Assembly (NCBI GenBank): GCA_948099385.1
Contig: CANUEZ040000140.1
Location: 2,046,001 to 2,110,000, forward strand
DNA from: Fasciola hepatica
Lineage: Eukaryota; Platyhelminthes; Trematoda; Plagiorchiida; Fasciolidae
Length of the DNA: 64,000 bases
Reading direction: 5' to 3'
Shown here: piece after piece, positions 21,340 to 33,616 of the stretch
Position numbering within the stretch: position 1 is the first letter of the stretch
Layout: the number at the start of each line of letters is the position of its first letter
Translations under genes and position numbers: made by a program
Notes under the pieces: model-generated
The model's database searches: none
The model's input: the letters and a program-made list of their open reading frames with translations, nothing else
What the model was told of the DNA's origin: nothing

Positions 21340-22664
21340 AGGGGGGGGGATTTATTTAATATAGAATTGGAAGACCAGATCAACATGAGCCTTCAAGTTA
21401 CCTCCCACTCCTCTTCAGCCGCAGGTGAACTTCCCTTAACTTTTCAGGTTGATTTTTGGTAACGTATTCATGTAATGGTAATGTATTTCTCCATTGCCGC
21501 ACACGGTTCAAGTTAAAATTCCGATTGCACCCTGTAGTTATACTAAATCATATTTTTTGTTTGAAAACGTCCAAGCTGCGTCAGTCAAGCTACAGAATAA
21601 TACCACGGTGATTTTTAGCTACGTTAGCATCAAGTTAGTCCTAATTCATTCTGGATTTCCGGACCATAATGCCCCAGATTTCCATGATCATTCTTTACTT
21701 TCATAGTGACACAGTTTTAAGGTGATTTATAAGATATCAATGACTTGTGCTTTGTAATGTGCAAGTCAAATGCTCCAATCCATTTGGTGGATAGTCAGTC
21801 AGCAAAAAGGGGAAATTTCAAACGCGCATATTTGCTTGAGGTACCATTTGCATGTGCACTATCTCTCTTCCCCCTTGGAGGATACTCCCGAACAGTGGTC
21901 ATCCCGTCAATGCAAACAACATCCCAGTCTTGACTGATTTCAACGCCGAAATCCGTCGACTGTGAAAATCCTCCTTGGAGCGAAGGAAGCCATCGGATAG
22001 CATATGTACCTACCGGTAGGAAACCCCATTTGACCCCCTGTTAAAGAAAGCTGTGAGGCGCTTCTGTTTGGTACTTTGGTATACATATATCTGTGGACAT
22101 GGTAGGCCCTTCAGTTAGTTCGCGGGTGTTCATCGGAACAAATTGAAACAATTTGTCACTGGATATTCAAGAATTTCGTGTATGCTGTGTTTCATTGCGC
22201 TCTCACCTGCTTTGGACAATTATCGATACCTATAGTTAGTATCATGGCAAATGCATGTAAGTAGCTTCGTTCAATCATTCTGTGATCTAAAATACCATCT
22301 TTGCGGTGTCGTTCATCGTTTTCCTGAGCAGTAAATGAAGCGCTATTTTTCTCGCGAAAAACCTGGCAAAGTGAAAATCTAACTACTGTTATTGTTCCCA
22401 GTAGCACTGTTGGAAATTCGCAGCTTCAGAGGTGTACCAGCCAACGAAGAACACCGTGTACCTTTATCATTTGATCCTAAAGCTGGTAAACCCACTGGGT
22501 TCACTCAATGTATACACTACAACTTTCGCATCATCACAGTAGGACTCGCGACTACCCATTAATCATGACTGAAGTGACTACGAGAAAGGTATTCTTGACC
22601 CTTGTTGACAGATTAATTTTGTTAATTTGCACAGGAGTAAAGTTTCCGTGAACCCTTATTCAGC
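21340..22664 (+). repeat. Diverged direct duplication, copy 1
   Basis: This block aligns patchily with 23420-24492 in the same orientation. Shared landmarks include GGAAGACC-GA-CA, TATTCATGTAA, ATTGCACYC, GGGGAAATTTCAA/CGGGAAATTTCAA, AGGCCCTTCAGT and GTCAGTTCACGAG/GTTCGCGGGTG. The spacing offset is about 2.07 kb at the left end and 1.83 kb at the right, so copy 1 carries roughly 200 bp extra. The terminal 184 bp is almost identical between copies. Confidence 0.6.
22481..22664 (+). repeat. 184-bp near-identical block, copy 1
   Basis: Matches 24309-24492 with about three substitutions and no indel (constant offset 1828). The duplication around it is much more diverged. The block contains a pyrimidine-rich stretch then TTTGCACAG, resembling a 3' splice site, but no exon could be shown. 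Confidence 0.85.
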
Positions 22665-23419
22665 TCGTGAAGTCCCCCGGGACTTATTCACCCAGAATTT
22701 TGATCTACCACCCTTTTGCAGTCAACTTTTGCGTCAGTTATGCTCACTTGTTTTGCAAGTTGTTTCGATCATATTCGTCTTGTGGTGGGTGTGACGATAA
22801 AATAAACTCTAAAGATGTGTTACTTCTTAAATAATGTGCTATGTTGTTGACCTTCATTTGTAAGCATAAGTAATTCCAGTATATTTTGTATTGGGTCCGA
22901 TTTCACTCGTTTTGTGTGATAAAATTCATACTTGGCTTGTCGTGCATCTGTCTCCGTAATTACTTTGTTCTCTTCCAGCGATGGTTCAGTATTCATTTCC
23001 CGGTTCTTACGCACTTTTTATCCAAAATAAATGTTGGCGTCCGAAACGCATTTAATAGGGAACACGTTCTTGAAGATCATAATTTTTCCATCGTTATAGT
23101 CAAGTACCTTTTGCAAGTGACTGCGTATTGCTCAACCATATTGCCGATATCCAGAATAAGTTGTCGTACCTGCATTCATTTTACCGAGCATGGTGAAGCT
23201 CGTGATCGAAACACGACGGATCTTTTTGTTGGATTCAGATGGGATGCAAGCATGTACAATATCCGGTTAATACCGTCATGAATCGCAGATTATGAGGGAT
23301 CAATAACGGTCTGATCCTCATGAGACCAAAACAGAAGATATTTTATTTTGGATGTAAAATAGACTTGGACGATACATGCCGTTGACAACGTAAATGCCAT
23401 ACCCACATGCGTTAAGGAG
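22665..23419. other. Segment between the duplicate copies
   Basis: Contains a 131-codon open stretch (22886-23281, plus) that begins with a hydrophobic, aromatic-rich segment (VIKFILGLSCICLRNYFVLF). No family is recognised and there is no support for expression. The minus strand over 22820-23014 is also open. Confidence 0.3.
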
Positions 23420-24492
23420 CAGTCGTATTTATTAAAGAATCGGAAGACCGGACCAGCGTGGGCCGTCAACTTGCCTACCTTCTCTTCAGCAACAAGATAT
23501 TTTCCTCCATGGGAATCTTTTCTAATTACTCAAGATGTTTTCAGTAATTTATTCATGTAAAGCAAACTTTTTCTTCCACTCCTGCTCATGGTTTGACCTA
23601 ACATTCTGATTGCACTCCGCAGTGATATTAAATAATGTTCTTTTGTTTATTAAATATTCACTCGGAGCCACTATGAATCACTAGATCATATTGCGAAAAC
23701 AGATATACCAACAGCCACGATCATTCTTCACGTTCATATCAACACAATTTTGAGATGGTTCATCAGCCGCGAATGATATGTGTGCTTTGTGATGTGCAAA
23801 ATCAAATACTACAGCCCATAATCGATGGGTACTCACTCGTCAGAAACGGGAAATTTCAATTAGTGGTATTTGTTTGCTGTACCCTAGATCATTGACGTAC
23901 GCAGTGCTCCCTTCCTCCTCCCCTCTACAGTATCCTTTCCATGCGAACACTGTCCCCTTTCTGACTGATCGTATAGCTGAAATTCGACAAGAGCCAAAAC
24001 CTCCTTGTGGTGAACACGGACATCGCGTACCATACATTCACATATGTATACGAAGCACCAACTGATCTTTTGCTTAGGAAAGCTTGTGGGTGCATTTATT
24101 TTTCAATTAGGTATATATGTATGAAAATTGCAGGCCCTTCAGTCAGTTCACGAGAGTTCACTGGAATCATTTAAAAAGTTGACAGTGGACATTCAGGGAT
24201 TTCGTATATGATGCGTATGTGTTGCTATGCACGATCAGTTGCTTAAAACAAGCATTGCAAATCTGTGATGGTGGCTGCTGCAACTGTACTTCTATCTGTT
24301 GATTCCATAGCTGGTAAACCCACTGGGTTCACTCAATGTATACACTACAACTTTCGCATCATCACAGTAAGACTCGCGACTACCCATTAATCATGACTGA
24401 AGTGACTACGAGAAAGGTATTCTTGACCCTTGTTGACAGATTAATTTTGTTAATTTGCACAGGAGTAAAGTTTCCGTGGACCCTTATTCGGC
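23420..24492 (+). repeat. Diverged direct duplication, copy 2
   Basis: Second copy of 21340-22664 in the same orientation, ending with the near-identical 184-bp block at 24309-24492. Flanks on both sides of the block are alignable but clearly diverged on the left and unrelated on the right. Confidence 0.6.
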
Positions 24493-25849
24493 CTAGATAA
24501 AACGCAAATTTACATGACTGGGGGATTTCTGAGGAACATTTTTCACGGCTGGTGGGCTTGGACCACCCAGACGGTCCCATCAACGACAAGGCACTGCTGA
24601 TGTTGACTTCAAGTGGATTGATATTAAGATCTTACAAAAAATGTACGTATGTTATTTTCCCTGCAATCACACCGAAATAACAGGAGCAATGGAGTAGCAG
24701 AGACACTATTCTCAGAAACTGACCAAGTAGAAGGGGAATATGAAGTGATGACCAGCAACGAGTCGGACTCAAGCTGCCCAGCCAGTGTGACAATTAGCTC
24801 CAGGATCGTACGTGGAATTTGCGCCCTGAGTAAGAGACTAGAAACAACAAATCAGGAAACAATACATAATGGGTTCTTTTCAGATAAAATAAATCCACAA
24901 TGAAGTTCATTTCGTGTCTTATTTGAAAAGCTGTTGTTGCTGACAACCTGGTTTCGTGTTTTACCTATGTTTTTCGCTGCAGAAGAATGAACACCTCCGA
25001 TGAGCGACTAAATTTGGTCTGTCCCAAAGAATTTCCATTTTGGATGGAATGCTCGATCAAACTGGTAAATTCAAGAATGATTCAAGTGCAAGCTGTAAAA
25101 AATGAACAAAATTTAAAACACTGGTAATGCTTGACAATGATGACAGCATTTGGCTGGTTCATAGTACAGTCCAAATTTAGAAGGAGGAAGAGTACAAATC
25201 ACATACTTTCCGTGTCAATGATTATCAAACTGATTCCAGTGACATTGATAAAATTGAAAGTCTCGAAATCGGACGACGACCGAGATGAAGTTTATGGTAG
25301 AGCAATGGTACAAAGATGACAATCCATTGGACCAAAATAGCTACTGTGAATATTGCTCGTTAGGGCTCACCCATAAGGCGGCTGAATTGCAGAACTCGAC
25401 TTTGAAGCTCGTTCAAATAGTTTCCTAGAAATAATGTCCCGCACATCAGTCACAGTATTAGTATTACAGTCAATAATGGCTTTCACTCTTTAATCCCTTT
25501 CAACCTAACAAAATAAATGGTACATCATTTCAGGATGAAGTTAGTGATTAATTAGAAGTTGATGAATGGGGAAGCAGTCGCTGCCGGCATGACCTGCTCC
25601 GAAGATATTCTGGCTAGACGTCCAACGTGAGAAAAGTTCCCCTACCTACTGCCTTGTTCAACGCAGCTGTACGGATATTTGCGCAGGAAAAAAGGTAAAT
25701 GGATTTCGTGTAACTCAAACAAGACGCCTGAGAAGTCCTAAGATTTTCCCACGTCACGGATCGAAGCCCTCAATGCCTAATCCTTTATCCGTTTGTTTAT
25801 TGAGGGAATATATCAGAGGAAATGTATGACATTCCAGGTACCATAATCT
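24493..25849. other. Unassigned region with acidic ORF
   Basis: A plus-strand stretch of 84 codons (24649-24903) is acidic in its middle (ETDQVEGEYEVMTSNESDSS). Further on, 25120-25330 has a second acidic segment in an overlapping frame. This could be a host exon or a DNA-transposon N-terminus; I recognise no domain and claim neither. Confidence 0.3.
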
Positions 25850-26459
25850 ACCTTCAAGCATTTATCATACTTTATCTCACAGTGAATGAGGAGGTGTAAT
25901 ATTTGCATTACCTGAACTGATGTGACTTACTGAATTCGATACTAATCGGAACTTCGCGAACCAAAGTAGCGAGAACACAAAGATTGCGGAATATCACGTT
26001 CATTGTATTATAGAACTGATTTGTATAAATATGTTAAGTCAAGGAAAATATTTGGCAGATGAGAAGTTAATAAATCACAGTGAGCTTTCATTGTACCTAT
26101 CCTCGACTGTCCTGATTGATTGAGGCTCCCCAGAATGCATAGCTACGGAGCTGTATCTGACCACATTACGTCTGATGGCCACTGAACCACCACAGTACTA
26201 TCTACGAAGATTTTGCAAGCTAAGGTTCCACATGTGGTCAGCTGTAATTTGCACAACTTAGCATATATGTCAAATACCCGATGGACAGTAAATATATCTC
26301 AATGAGTAATTTCAAATTATTTCTTTGGTGGCCCAGCAACTATATGAGTGGAACAGCAAAGTAGAACAGGAAGAACCTACTGAATAAAGTAGGAGAAGTT
26401 ATTCATTGTTTATTGGTAAAGTGTCCAAGATTTCGGATTTGGTAGAATAGCCGGGGTGG

Positions 26460-27330
26460 TTTCTTCTCACAGTTTAAAATGTGAATTAACCAATTCAAAT
26501 CGATAGTGATTCCTAAATGTTCGACAGAACCTACTCTAGCTAGTGGTTCAGTGGGAATGACAGATGAATCAGTCAATCGAGAAATGGTTCATATTCATAC
26601 AAAGCATTTAAACAAAATTAAAGTTCACACCAATGGAACAGAGAAATGATAAACATGAGACAAATTATGGGAAAACTTATCAAAATCCTGGGCTGCAGAA
26701 ATTGCTTAACAAAAGAGCCACTTCATCAGTATATTTAAATAAATGTGCAACAGAACCGGATGTAAGGTCACTAATATATGTGAAAAATGTGTAAGGAGAA
26801 AGGACAGCTCCCTAAAGCACTTGTGAATTATTCATCAAGGTTTTGGATGTTTTAAAACCGAGCTGTATCCAATGAATTATTTAGGTGAAATAATCGGACT
26901 ACCATGCAAATGAATGTGTGGGACATCTGAAAGATCCCAGTTTACGAGGGAGAAAAGTTCGCGGAGTAGACTAAAAGAGGATGAGTTGTCAAGAAAAGCC
27001 CATCTTATAGACTTCGCTGATTCCTCCAAGTACTTGGTTAGGATAGATTAAGAAGGCAGTAACATCCATAACGTACCAGTTCAAATAATAAACAAACTGT
27101 CAGGGGTTATCTGTAGAGTTTATGGAAGAATTCAGTCAAGAATGGCATACTCTGTAAGTATGAGACCAGATAAAGTCAGAACAATGGGGGTGAAAGCCTT
27201 TCTCTATGATGCCAGAAATACGAGGTTTGGGTATCGGAACAGTAGTTACGGGTCTGCATCAGTGTGGAAAGGATTACGAGCTAAATGATTTGTTTGAAAC
27301 AGAAGTAAATACATCAGTCAAGCAAAGTAC
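26460..27330 (-). pseudogene. LINE reverse transcriptase, broken
   Basis: Minus-strand frames give ITKYLEESAKSIRWAFLDNS (partly split), the motif A region with 'FLDxSSAF', then GAVLSPYTFFTYISDL (motif B', around 26818-26760) and LFKYTDEVALL (motif C, about 26740-26710). Motif C is YTDE in place of YADD, so the second catalytic Asp is Glu. SVEHLGITIDLNW (the 'YLGV' segment) and LFYQIRNLG follow. At least five stops are visible, so no active enzyme can be made. Confidence 0.68.
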
Positions 27331-27795
27331 CGTGTCCTAAAGGTGAGGACCATCAGCCATTCAAATCAAACCTGAGTTTAGTTTAGAGGTATAAAGGAGT
27401 TCAAAAACTACTTCTGTGGTGAACAGGATTATGTACACCACATCTGCTGGAATAAATGCAGCTAGAGAGTTGTTTGATGCGCGGATTCATGCATTGGTAA
27501 TATTGCTAGTGTCCGCAGCTCAGTTCACTTATTTACTTTTTCTTTTCCCGAATGTATAGTCATAGGGGTTTATTGTCGTAGCTGCGTACGGGTTGAGTAT
27601 TACAAAGCTAGTCAGTGCATTTGATTTTTTCCTTTAATAAAAGAAAAATTTATCTTACCCTGGAATTATCTCGGGCTTTGTGAAAATATTCCTTAGGAGA
27701 AGTGGCACAGCTGTTCCAGATGGAGATTGTTTCTAGGGTATTGCACATTGCTACGACTAACTTGACCGTGTTTACTGGAAGTTTGACTTCACTAC

Positions 27796-28344
27796 CTAGT
27801 GATGATTTGAAGGAACACCAGGAAGATGCATAGGAAAGGGACTTTTATAGAAGAAAAAGAATGGTAAGCAGACGGGGAGTATATCTTCGAACTTAACAGA
27901 AGCAGACAATAACCCCTGGGGGAGATAGTTGAGCCTAACTTCAGGGGGAATAATTCCGGTTTTGAGTGACAATCCTGTCTGGACTGAGGTCACCTCTGAT
28001 TGGGCAAGCAGATCAGTGAGGGCCGACGTAGTGCGAGATTGAGGGGAAACGTGTTTGAAATCACCTCTTATAATGTGTAACTTCTCATCCAACAAAGAAA
28101 TAATGAAAGGTGAAATAAAAAGATGAAATAGTGTTTTTGTGCCAAATGCAGCTACGTGTACGTTTGTTATGATGGTGCTATTGGAGTGAGAAAATTGAGG
28201 CCAGTAATGTGTGGCTAAACAATCAGTACCGTTGGCTGAGTATGAATAAAAAACCTCGGACTTGTCACACCGAGTGGAGTTGTCATAAGTGACCTCTGTA
28301 TCTCTAGTATTCTCGTTGGTGGAAGTTATAGTCTGTCGGTACAA
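27796..28344 (-). pseudogene. LINE endonuclease domain
   Basis: One of the longest open stretches in the window (182 codons). Around residues 61-99 it reads NVHVAAFGTKTLFHLFI...LLDEKLHIIRGDFKHV. That is the LINE endonuclease strand 'V-x-V-Y-x-P-P' (here VHVAAFG) followed by the GDFN motif, whose Asp is catalytic; here Asn is replaced by Lys (GDFK, residues 94-97). The N-terminal LTET strand and the C-terminal S-D-H motif are not evident, so the domain is incomplete. The normal role is nicking target DNA to prime reverse transcription. Confidence 0.6.
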
Positions 28345-28400
28345 TTAGGGGAAATCTATTGACATGAGTGAGTCGTCAAGATCTGTGTTTAGCCCCGATC

Positions 28401-30125
28401 GCTATATATGAACCACGCAAGTACAAACATGAGTGCAAGAACAGAGAACAAGCGTTAGTTGCGACATTTCACACGACAAATAACTTGTGTTGGTACTGAA
28501 CAATGGCGAGACGGACATCTCCACTGGAGGGTTGTATTTAAGTGCAGCCTAACAGCCAGCTCCCATGCGACTTTTGGGACAAATGAAGACTTCTTGCTTA
28601 ATATGGGCGACTAAATCCGACTGAGCGGAAAATCCAGTTACACATATATCTGTATATACAGATCCGTAAACCAATGAAAGTTTTCGAAAGCCTCAAAGTT
28701 CTTTAACAACCCGCAGCTCCAAAATAAATCAATTCTTTTGTGGAAATAACGTTCATCTTCTGTGGCAAATGCATTCTCAGTGAAGGAGTTGCCGAAAGAA
28801 CGGAAAGCATTTGTGTACGAAAACATTATGATCTTTAGGAAAGCTTGCTACCGCAGCCCATTGTTTAGACTGATGGCCGATAGTCGATTATGATAGAAGT
28901 GTACACGTTATTACTGGAATAGAAATATTTAGATGGTAAAAAATAAACCGTTCCACTTCACGGATTCAGCCAACAAGTGGTTATCATATTCGTTTATTTC
29001 ACTCTCCATTTCTAATGCTTTTGAACTTCAATATTCAGTAATATTTTCTATCCGTAATGAGTCCATTTGGTGGATCAACAGTTCGCTTCTCGGAAGTGAG
29101 CACCTTGTAGACTGCTCATAAAATAATCTGTATGATTTGCAGCTCCGTCTGAGAACTTCTTACGTAACAGTATCAGACGAATTAAGGCACTAGCTGATAT
29201 TCTCGAATCGACGTGGTACCATGCGACGATCCTTTCTAGTAACCATATTTGCCAAATTAACTATTGACAGAGAACTGAGTGAAATAGGAATACCTCGTTT
29301 GCAAAACCAGACAAATGTCTCCGATTAACTTACCTTCAGCGTACGAATTTATCGAAGACCACACTTGTCAATGAGCTAAATTACTTCTGCAACTGGATTG
29401 ATTTTCTTTGTCTTAAAACATATTAGCTACTGACTTTAATTGCTTATTTTGTAACAATCTAGAAATGAATTGCTTGAATTATACTAATTACTAGCATTCA
29501 TATCAAGGGCCGATAATATTTGAATTGAATGAGTACAAATTGTCTCGTTTCTCATACTCTCCAACAATGCCATGTGTTGATTCGTGCATCACTTATTTTG
29601 ATTTTGTGCGAGGTGAACTCGGATATAAAATTCAGTGTATCTGATTTGGTTGCACATATTCACTGACAAAAAAAGCAATCCCCGGATTGGGATAATCACT
29701 CGCCGATCTAGATTCTGAATAATCTTTGAGTGAGCTTTGTAATTCGGAGAGATTCGTGTAAGCTAAATATGAACAGTGAGCTTTGGTTCGTGATGTACGA
29801 ACTTGCTTCAGTTGCATCAGTACCGATTAAAACCAGTGAAATTCCAGCTGTTCGTGAAGAAGAGTCGGTGACGATGTGAGAGATTATCTTCTAACGGTAT
29901 AGTTCAGGATAAAATCCCCCGTTCATTACCTGACGAGACTCATTTCGGTTACATGCCGTGTTTTATCTACTCGGCAAATCACGTAGTTTCATGTGTATAG
30001 TAGCAGCGGAATGATGGACGTGGGTTCATAAGAAAGTACTGAAACCAACTTCTATTTTGGAAACTTACTTGCAATTTTCATTTTGACTCACCATGTCCAG
30101 TGTCAGTTATGACAAACATACAAAT
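28401..30125. other. Unassigned AT-rich region left of the palindrome
   Basis: Short open stretches only (28638-28826 minus, 28933-29121 plus, 29632-29817 minus), no motif. Nothing supports a gene. Confidence 0.3.
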
Positions 30126-31757
30126 ATCAAGTCAAGTCTATTGGTTTGCTAGAACACGAGACGAAAGAGCTTCTATTACGAGATCAGTTTTTCACATGGG
30201 TAATTTATGTAATTGAAAGTGAAACACACATTTTATCACGTTCTCCACCAACTTGTATATGTTTGTATGAAGAGACACTATTGACGTAAGCATTCGCATA
30301 TGAATTGTCCGGTTTCAATGTCACATCGGTTCACGCCCTTCAGTTATAACAATGTGCAATTAAAGAATATCAGAAGACATGCATAAGATCGTTGAGAATA
30401 CCTTATTTAAGCTCGCCCTTGACCAAAATCTTATGCTATGAACACATGGCCCTGAAAGTTTGCTTGTTTGTTTTTAACTCATCGAATCAACGTCTTAATT
30501 GGCTACCTTTGTGTCTCATGTTTCCCAGAGTAAATTGATGTGCGGAATAAACTGAACGGTACTTGTGAACATGTATTTGTATTCAATGGTACTACCGTCA
30601 TTTGTTTGTAGCTGTAGATGTTCGTGTAGCACTAGTGTCATGATTCTACTTATGTCTGAGATGCGAGGATTTCAGAACGGCCGATAATATAAGTGATTAT
30701 GATTGTGTGATATCTGTAGATTTGGTGTCAGTTAATGCACCATTAAACTGCTATAGTTTTCGAAGTATTTCTTCTTAGACGCCCTCAGAATCTTGAATTA
30801 CTGCAGCACACATCATCTTGTGGTATGATCTTGGGCGACCATTCACGGGCTGTTTTGCATCCATCAGTTCCACACTTCTCAGAAATGGATTTTGAGGAAG
30901 CCGTTCAGTTTATCATATCCATCCATACGCGACTTCAGCTAAAGTAGTTACTGAGCGTTGAATTTGAACAAATAGCCTATTGGAATGCGTATAAATGATG
31001 AGTCCATGGAGTGTCCGATTCATTTAAATTGCGTAGACATAAGCACAAGACAGCAACATGTTTTGTGGAACCGGGATAATAATCAATCGGAGGGAAACGA
31101 TAAATCTCTTTTGTACATTGGTCCTTCATGAAGACCGAATTCTTTGAGAAAATCAGTAGCACCTTTCAAATACCGCGGATGAATCAGTGTACGTGTAATG
31201 GGATTGCTGTTTGATTGCAAGCTTACGGTTCACGATAAAAAAATCAGCAAAAGTCTAGCTACGTGTTTGACAGCAAAAGACAATTCATTTTATTTCAGAA
31301 ATGAAATTTCGGAGGTTTTCCACATTTAAACGGCATTATTTTAGTCACATATGTGATTTGTGTTCAATGTGCCACCCTTAGATCTCGTATTATAATCATT
31401 CGTAGGATCTTTCTATCCTGGCTCGCATTTTGTATCAAGTAAACGTTAACCAAAATGAAATTGCAGTTCATGCATTCGAAGTGGTATTTATCCATATGCC
31501 TATTTCCCATTTTTTTATAATTCGGTTAACAGAACACATGCAAATACATACGTCAGATTGCTTCAATGTCGTGTAGACAGAATAGCCACCGGTCCTGTTT
31601 CCTTTGTCACATGCCCCATTAGAATCAATATGCTGTGCGCTGATAAGTGAACTGTGCATCAGGCATTAACTGAACTTCATGAATGAGAATATAACGAAAT
31701 TTTATTATTTTCTTATCCAGACTGGTTTGTAATAAATGTGGATATTGTAAGAGATAG
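30126..31757 (-). repeat. Giant inverted repeat, left arm (1,632 nt)
   Basis: Its reverse complement matches 31985-33616 over the full length. Paired positions sum to 63,742 at the outer end, at intermediate landmarks and at the inner end, so the arms have equal length with no net insertion or deletion. I noticed about twenty single-base differences, most of them transitions, giving about 98-99 percent identity. The outer boundary is abrupt: ATCAAGTCAAGTC starts at 30126, and bases before it do not pair with those after 33616. No transposase or RT motif was found inside. Confidence 0.95.
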
Positions 31758-31984
31758 TGCTTCTATTTTTACTGTTCCATGTCCCGTCGTTTATGATGCT
31801 CGTGATCAACAGCATTTTAAAACTCGAGAGGTCATGACCACTAGATTTTTCTTTCGTCACAGCAAACTGATACTTAGCAAAAGGCTCATATGTTTGTGTA
31901 CTTTATATGGAGTGTTGTAGATATTCATTTTATAAATTCCTCTAGGTGATATCGGCAAAATCCTTCTCAAACTAACTCCTCTTT
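31758..31984. other. Unique spacer of the giant palindrome
   Basis: A 227-nt single-copy centre. It includes most of a 60-codon plus-strand open stretch that begins in the left arm (31738-31920). No recognised motif. Its presence separates the arms, so the structure is an inverted repeat with a loop and not a perfect palindrome. Confidence 0.85.
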
Positions 31985-33616
31985 CTATCTCTTACAATAT
32001 CCACATTTATTACAAACCAGTCTGGATAGGAAAATAATAAAATTTCGTTATATTCTCATTCATGAAGTTCAGTTAATGCCTGATGCTCAGTTCACTTATC
32101 AGCGCACAGCATATTGATTCTAATGGGGCATGTGACAAAGGAAACAGGACCGGTGGCTATTCTGTCTACACGACATTGAAGCAATCTGACGTATGTATTT
32201 GCATGTGTTCTGTTAACCGAATTATAAAAAAATGGGAAATAGGCATACGGATAAATACCACTTCGAATGCATGAACTGCAATTTCATTTTGGTTAACGTT
32301 TACTTGATACAAAATGCGAGCCAGGATAGAAAGATCCTACGAATGATTATAATACGAGATCTAAGGGTGGCACATTGAACACAAATCACATATGTGACTA
32401 AAATAATGCCGTTTAAATGTGGAAAACCTCCGAAATTTCATTTCTGAAATAAAATGAATTGTCTTTTGCTGTCAAACACGTAGCTAGACTTTTGCTGATT
32501 TTTTTATCGTGAACCGTAAGCTTGCAATCAAACAGCAATTCCATTACACGTACACTGATTCATCCGCGGTATTTGAAAGGTGCTACTGATTTTTTCAAAG
32601 AATTCGGTCTTCATGAAGGACCAATGTACAAAAGAGATTTATCGTTTCTCTCCGACTGATTATTATCCCGGTTCCACAAAACATGTTGCTGTCTTGTGCT
32701 TATGTCTACGCAATTTAAATGAATCGGACACTCCATGGACTCATCATTTATACGCATTCCAATAGGCTATTTGTTCAAATTCAACGCTCAGTAACTACTT
32801 TAGCTGAAGTCGCGTATGGATGGATATGATAAACTGAACGGCTTCCTCAAAATCCATTTCTGAGAAGTGTGGAACTGATGGATGCAAAACAGCCCGTGAA
32901 TGGTCGCCCAAGATCATACCACAAGATGATGTGTGCTGCAGTAATTCAAGATTCTGAGGGCGTCTAAGAAGAAATACTTCGAAAACTATAGCAGTTTAAT
33001 GGTGCATTAACTGACACCAAATCTACAGATATCACACAATCATAATCACTTATATTATCGGCCGTTCTGAAATTCTCGCATCTCAGACATAAGTAGAGTC
33101 ATGACACTAGTGCTACACGAACATCTACAGCTACAAACAAATGACGGTAGTACCACTGAATACAAATACATGTTCACAAGTACCGTTCAGTTTATTCCGC
33201 ACATCAATTTACTCTGGGAAACATGAGACACAAAGGTAGCCAATTAAGACGTTGATTCGATGAGTTAAATACAAACAAGCAAACTTTCAGGGCCATGTGT
33301 TCATAGCATAAGATGTTGGTCAAGGGCGAGCTTAAATAAGGTACTCTCAACGATCTTATGCATGTCTTCTGATATTCTTTAATTGCACATTGATATAACT
33401 GAAGGGCGTGAACCGATGTGACATTGAAACCGGACAATTCATATGCGAATGCTTACGTCAATAGTGTCTCTTCATACAAACATATACAAGTTGGTGGAGA
33501 ACGTGATAAAATGTGTGTTTCACTTTCAATGACATAAATTACCCATGTGAAAAACTGATCTCGTAGTAGAAGCTCTTTCGTCTCGTGTTCTAGCAAACCA
33601 ATAGACTTGACTTGAT
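31985..33616 (+). repeat. Giant inverted repeat, right arm (1,632 nt)
   Basis: Partner of 30126-31757. Two short open frames, 32083-32274 (63 codons) and 32580-32765 (61 codons), are mirrored in the left arm at 31468-31659 and 30977-31162 with only two amino-acid changes each. In the first, the peptide SNGACDKGNRTGGYSVYTTL is followed by a GTATGT that could be a 5' splice site. No family is recognised. Target-site duplications flanking the whole 3,491-bp structure are not apparent. Confidence 0.95.

Larger units (their letters stand above)
25850..28400 (-). mobile_element. CR1-like LINE, minus strand
   Basis: On the minus strand, endonuclease (28344-27796), RT (about 27330-26600) and C-terminal region (26600-25850) occur in the expected order over 2.5 kb. 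Its last 620 bp is homologous to 9451-10110, so two members of the family lie in the window on opposite strands. ORF1 was not seen. All frames are broken and the RT active site is mutated. Confidence 0.7.

Noticed and set aside
24649..25330. Acidic frames as a piggyBac-type transposase N-terminus
   Set aside because: Only the acidic composition is suggestive; no DDD catalytic region or terminal repeats with TTAA were found.
30126..33616. Palindrome as a sequencing chimera
   Set aside because: About twenty scattered differences between the arms and a 227-nt unique centre do not fit a simple missed-adapter read-back, though read-level proof is still lacking.
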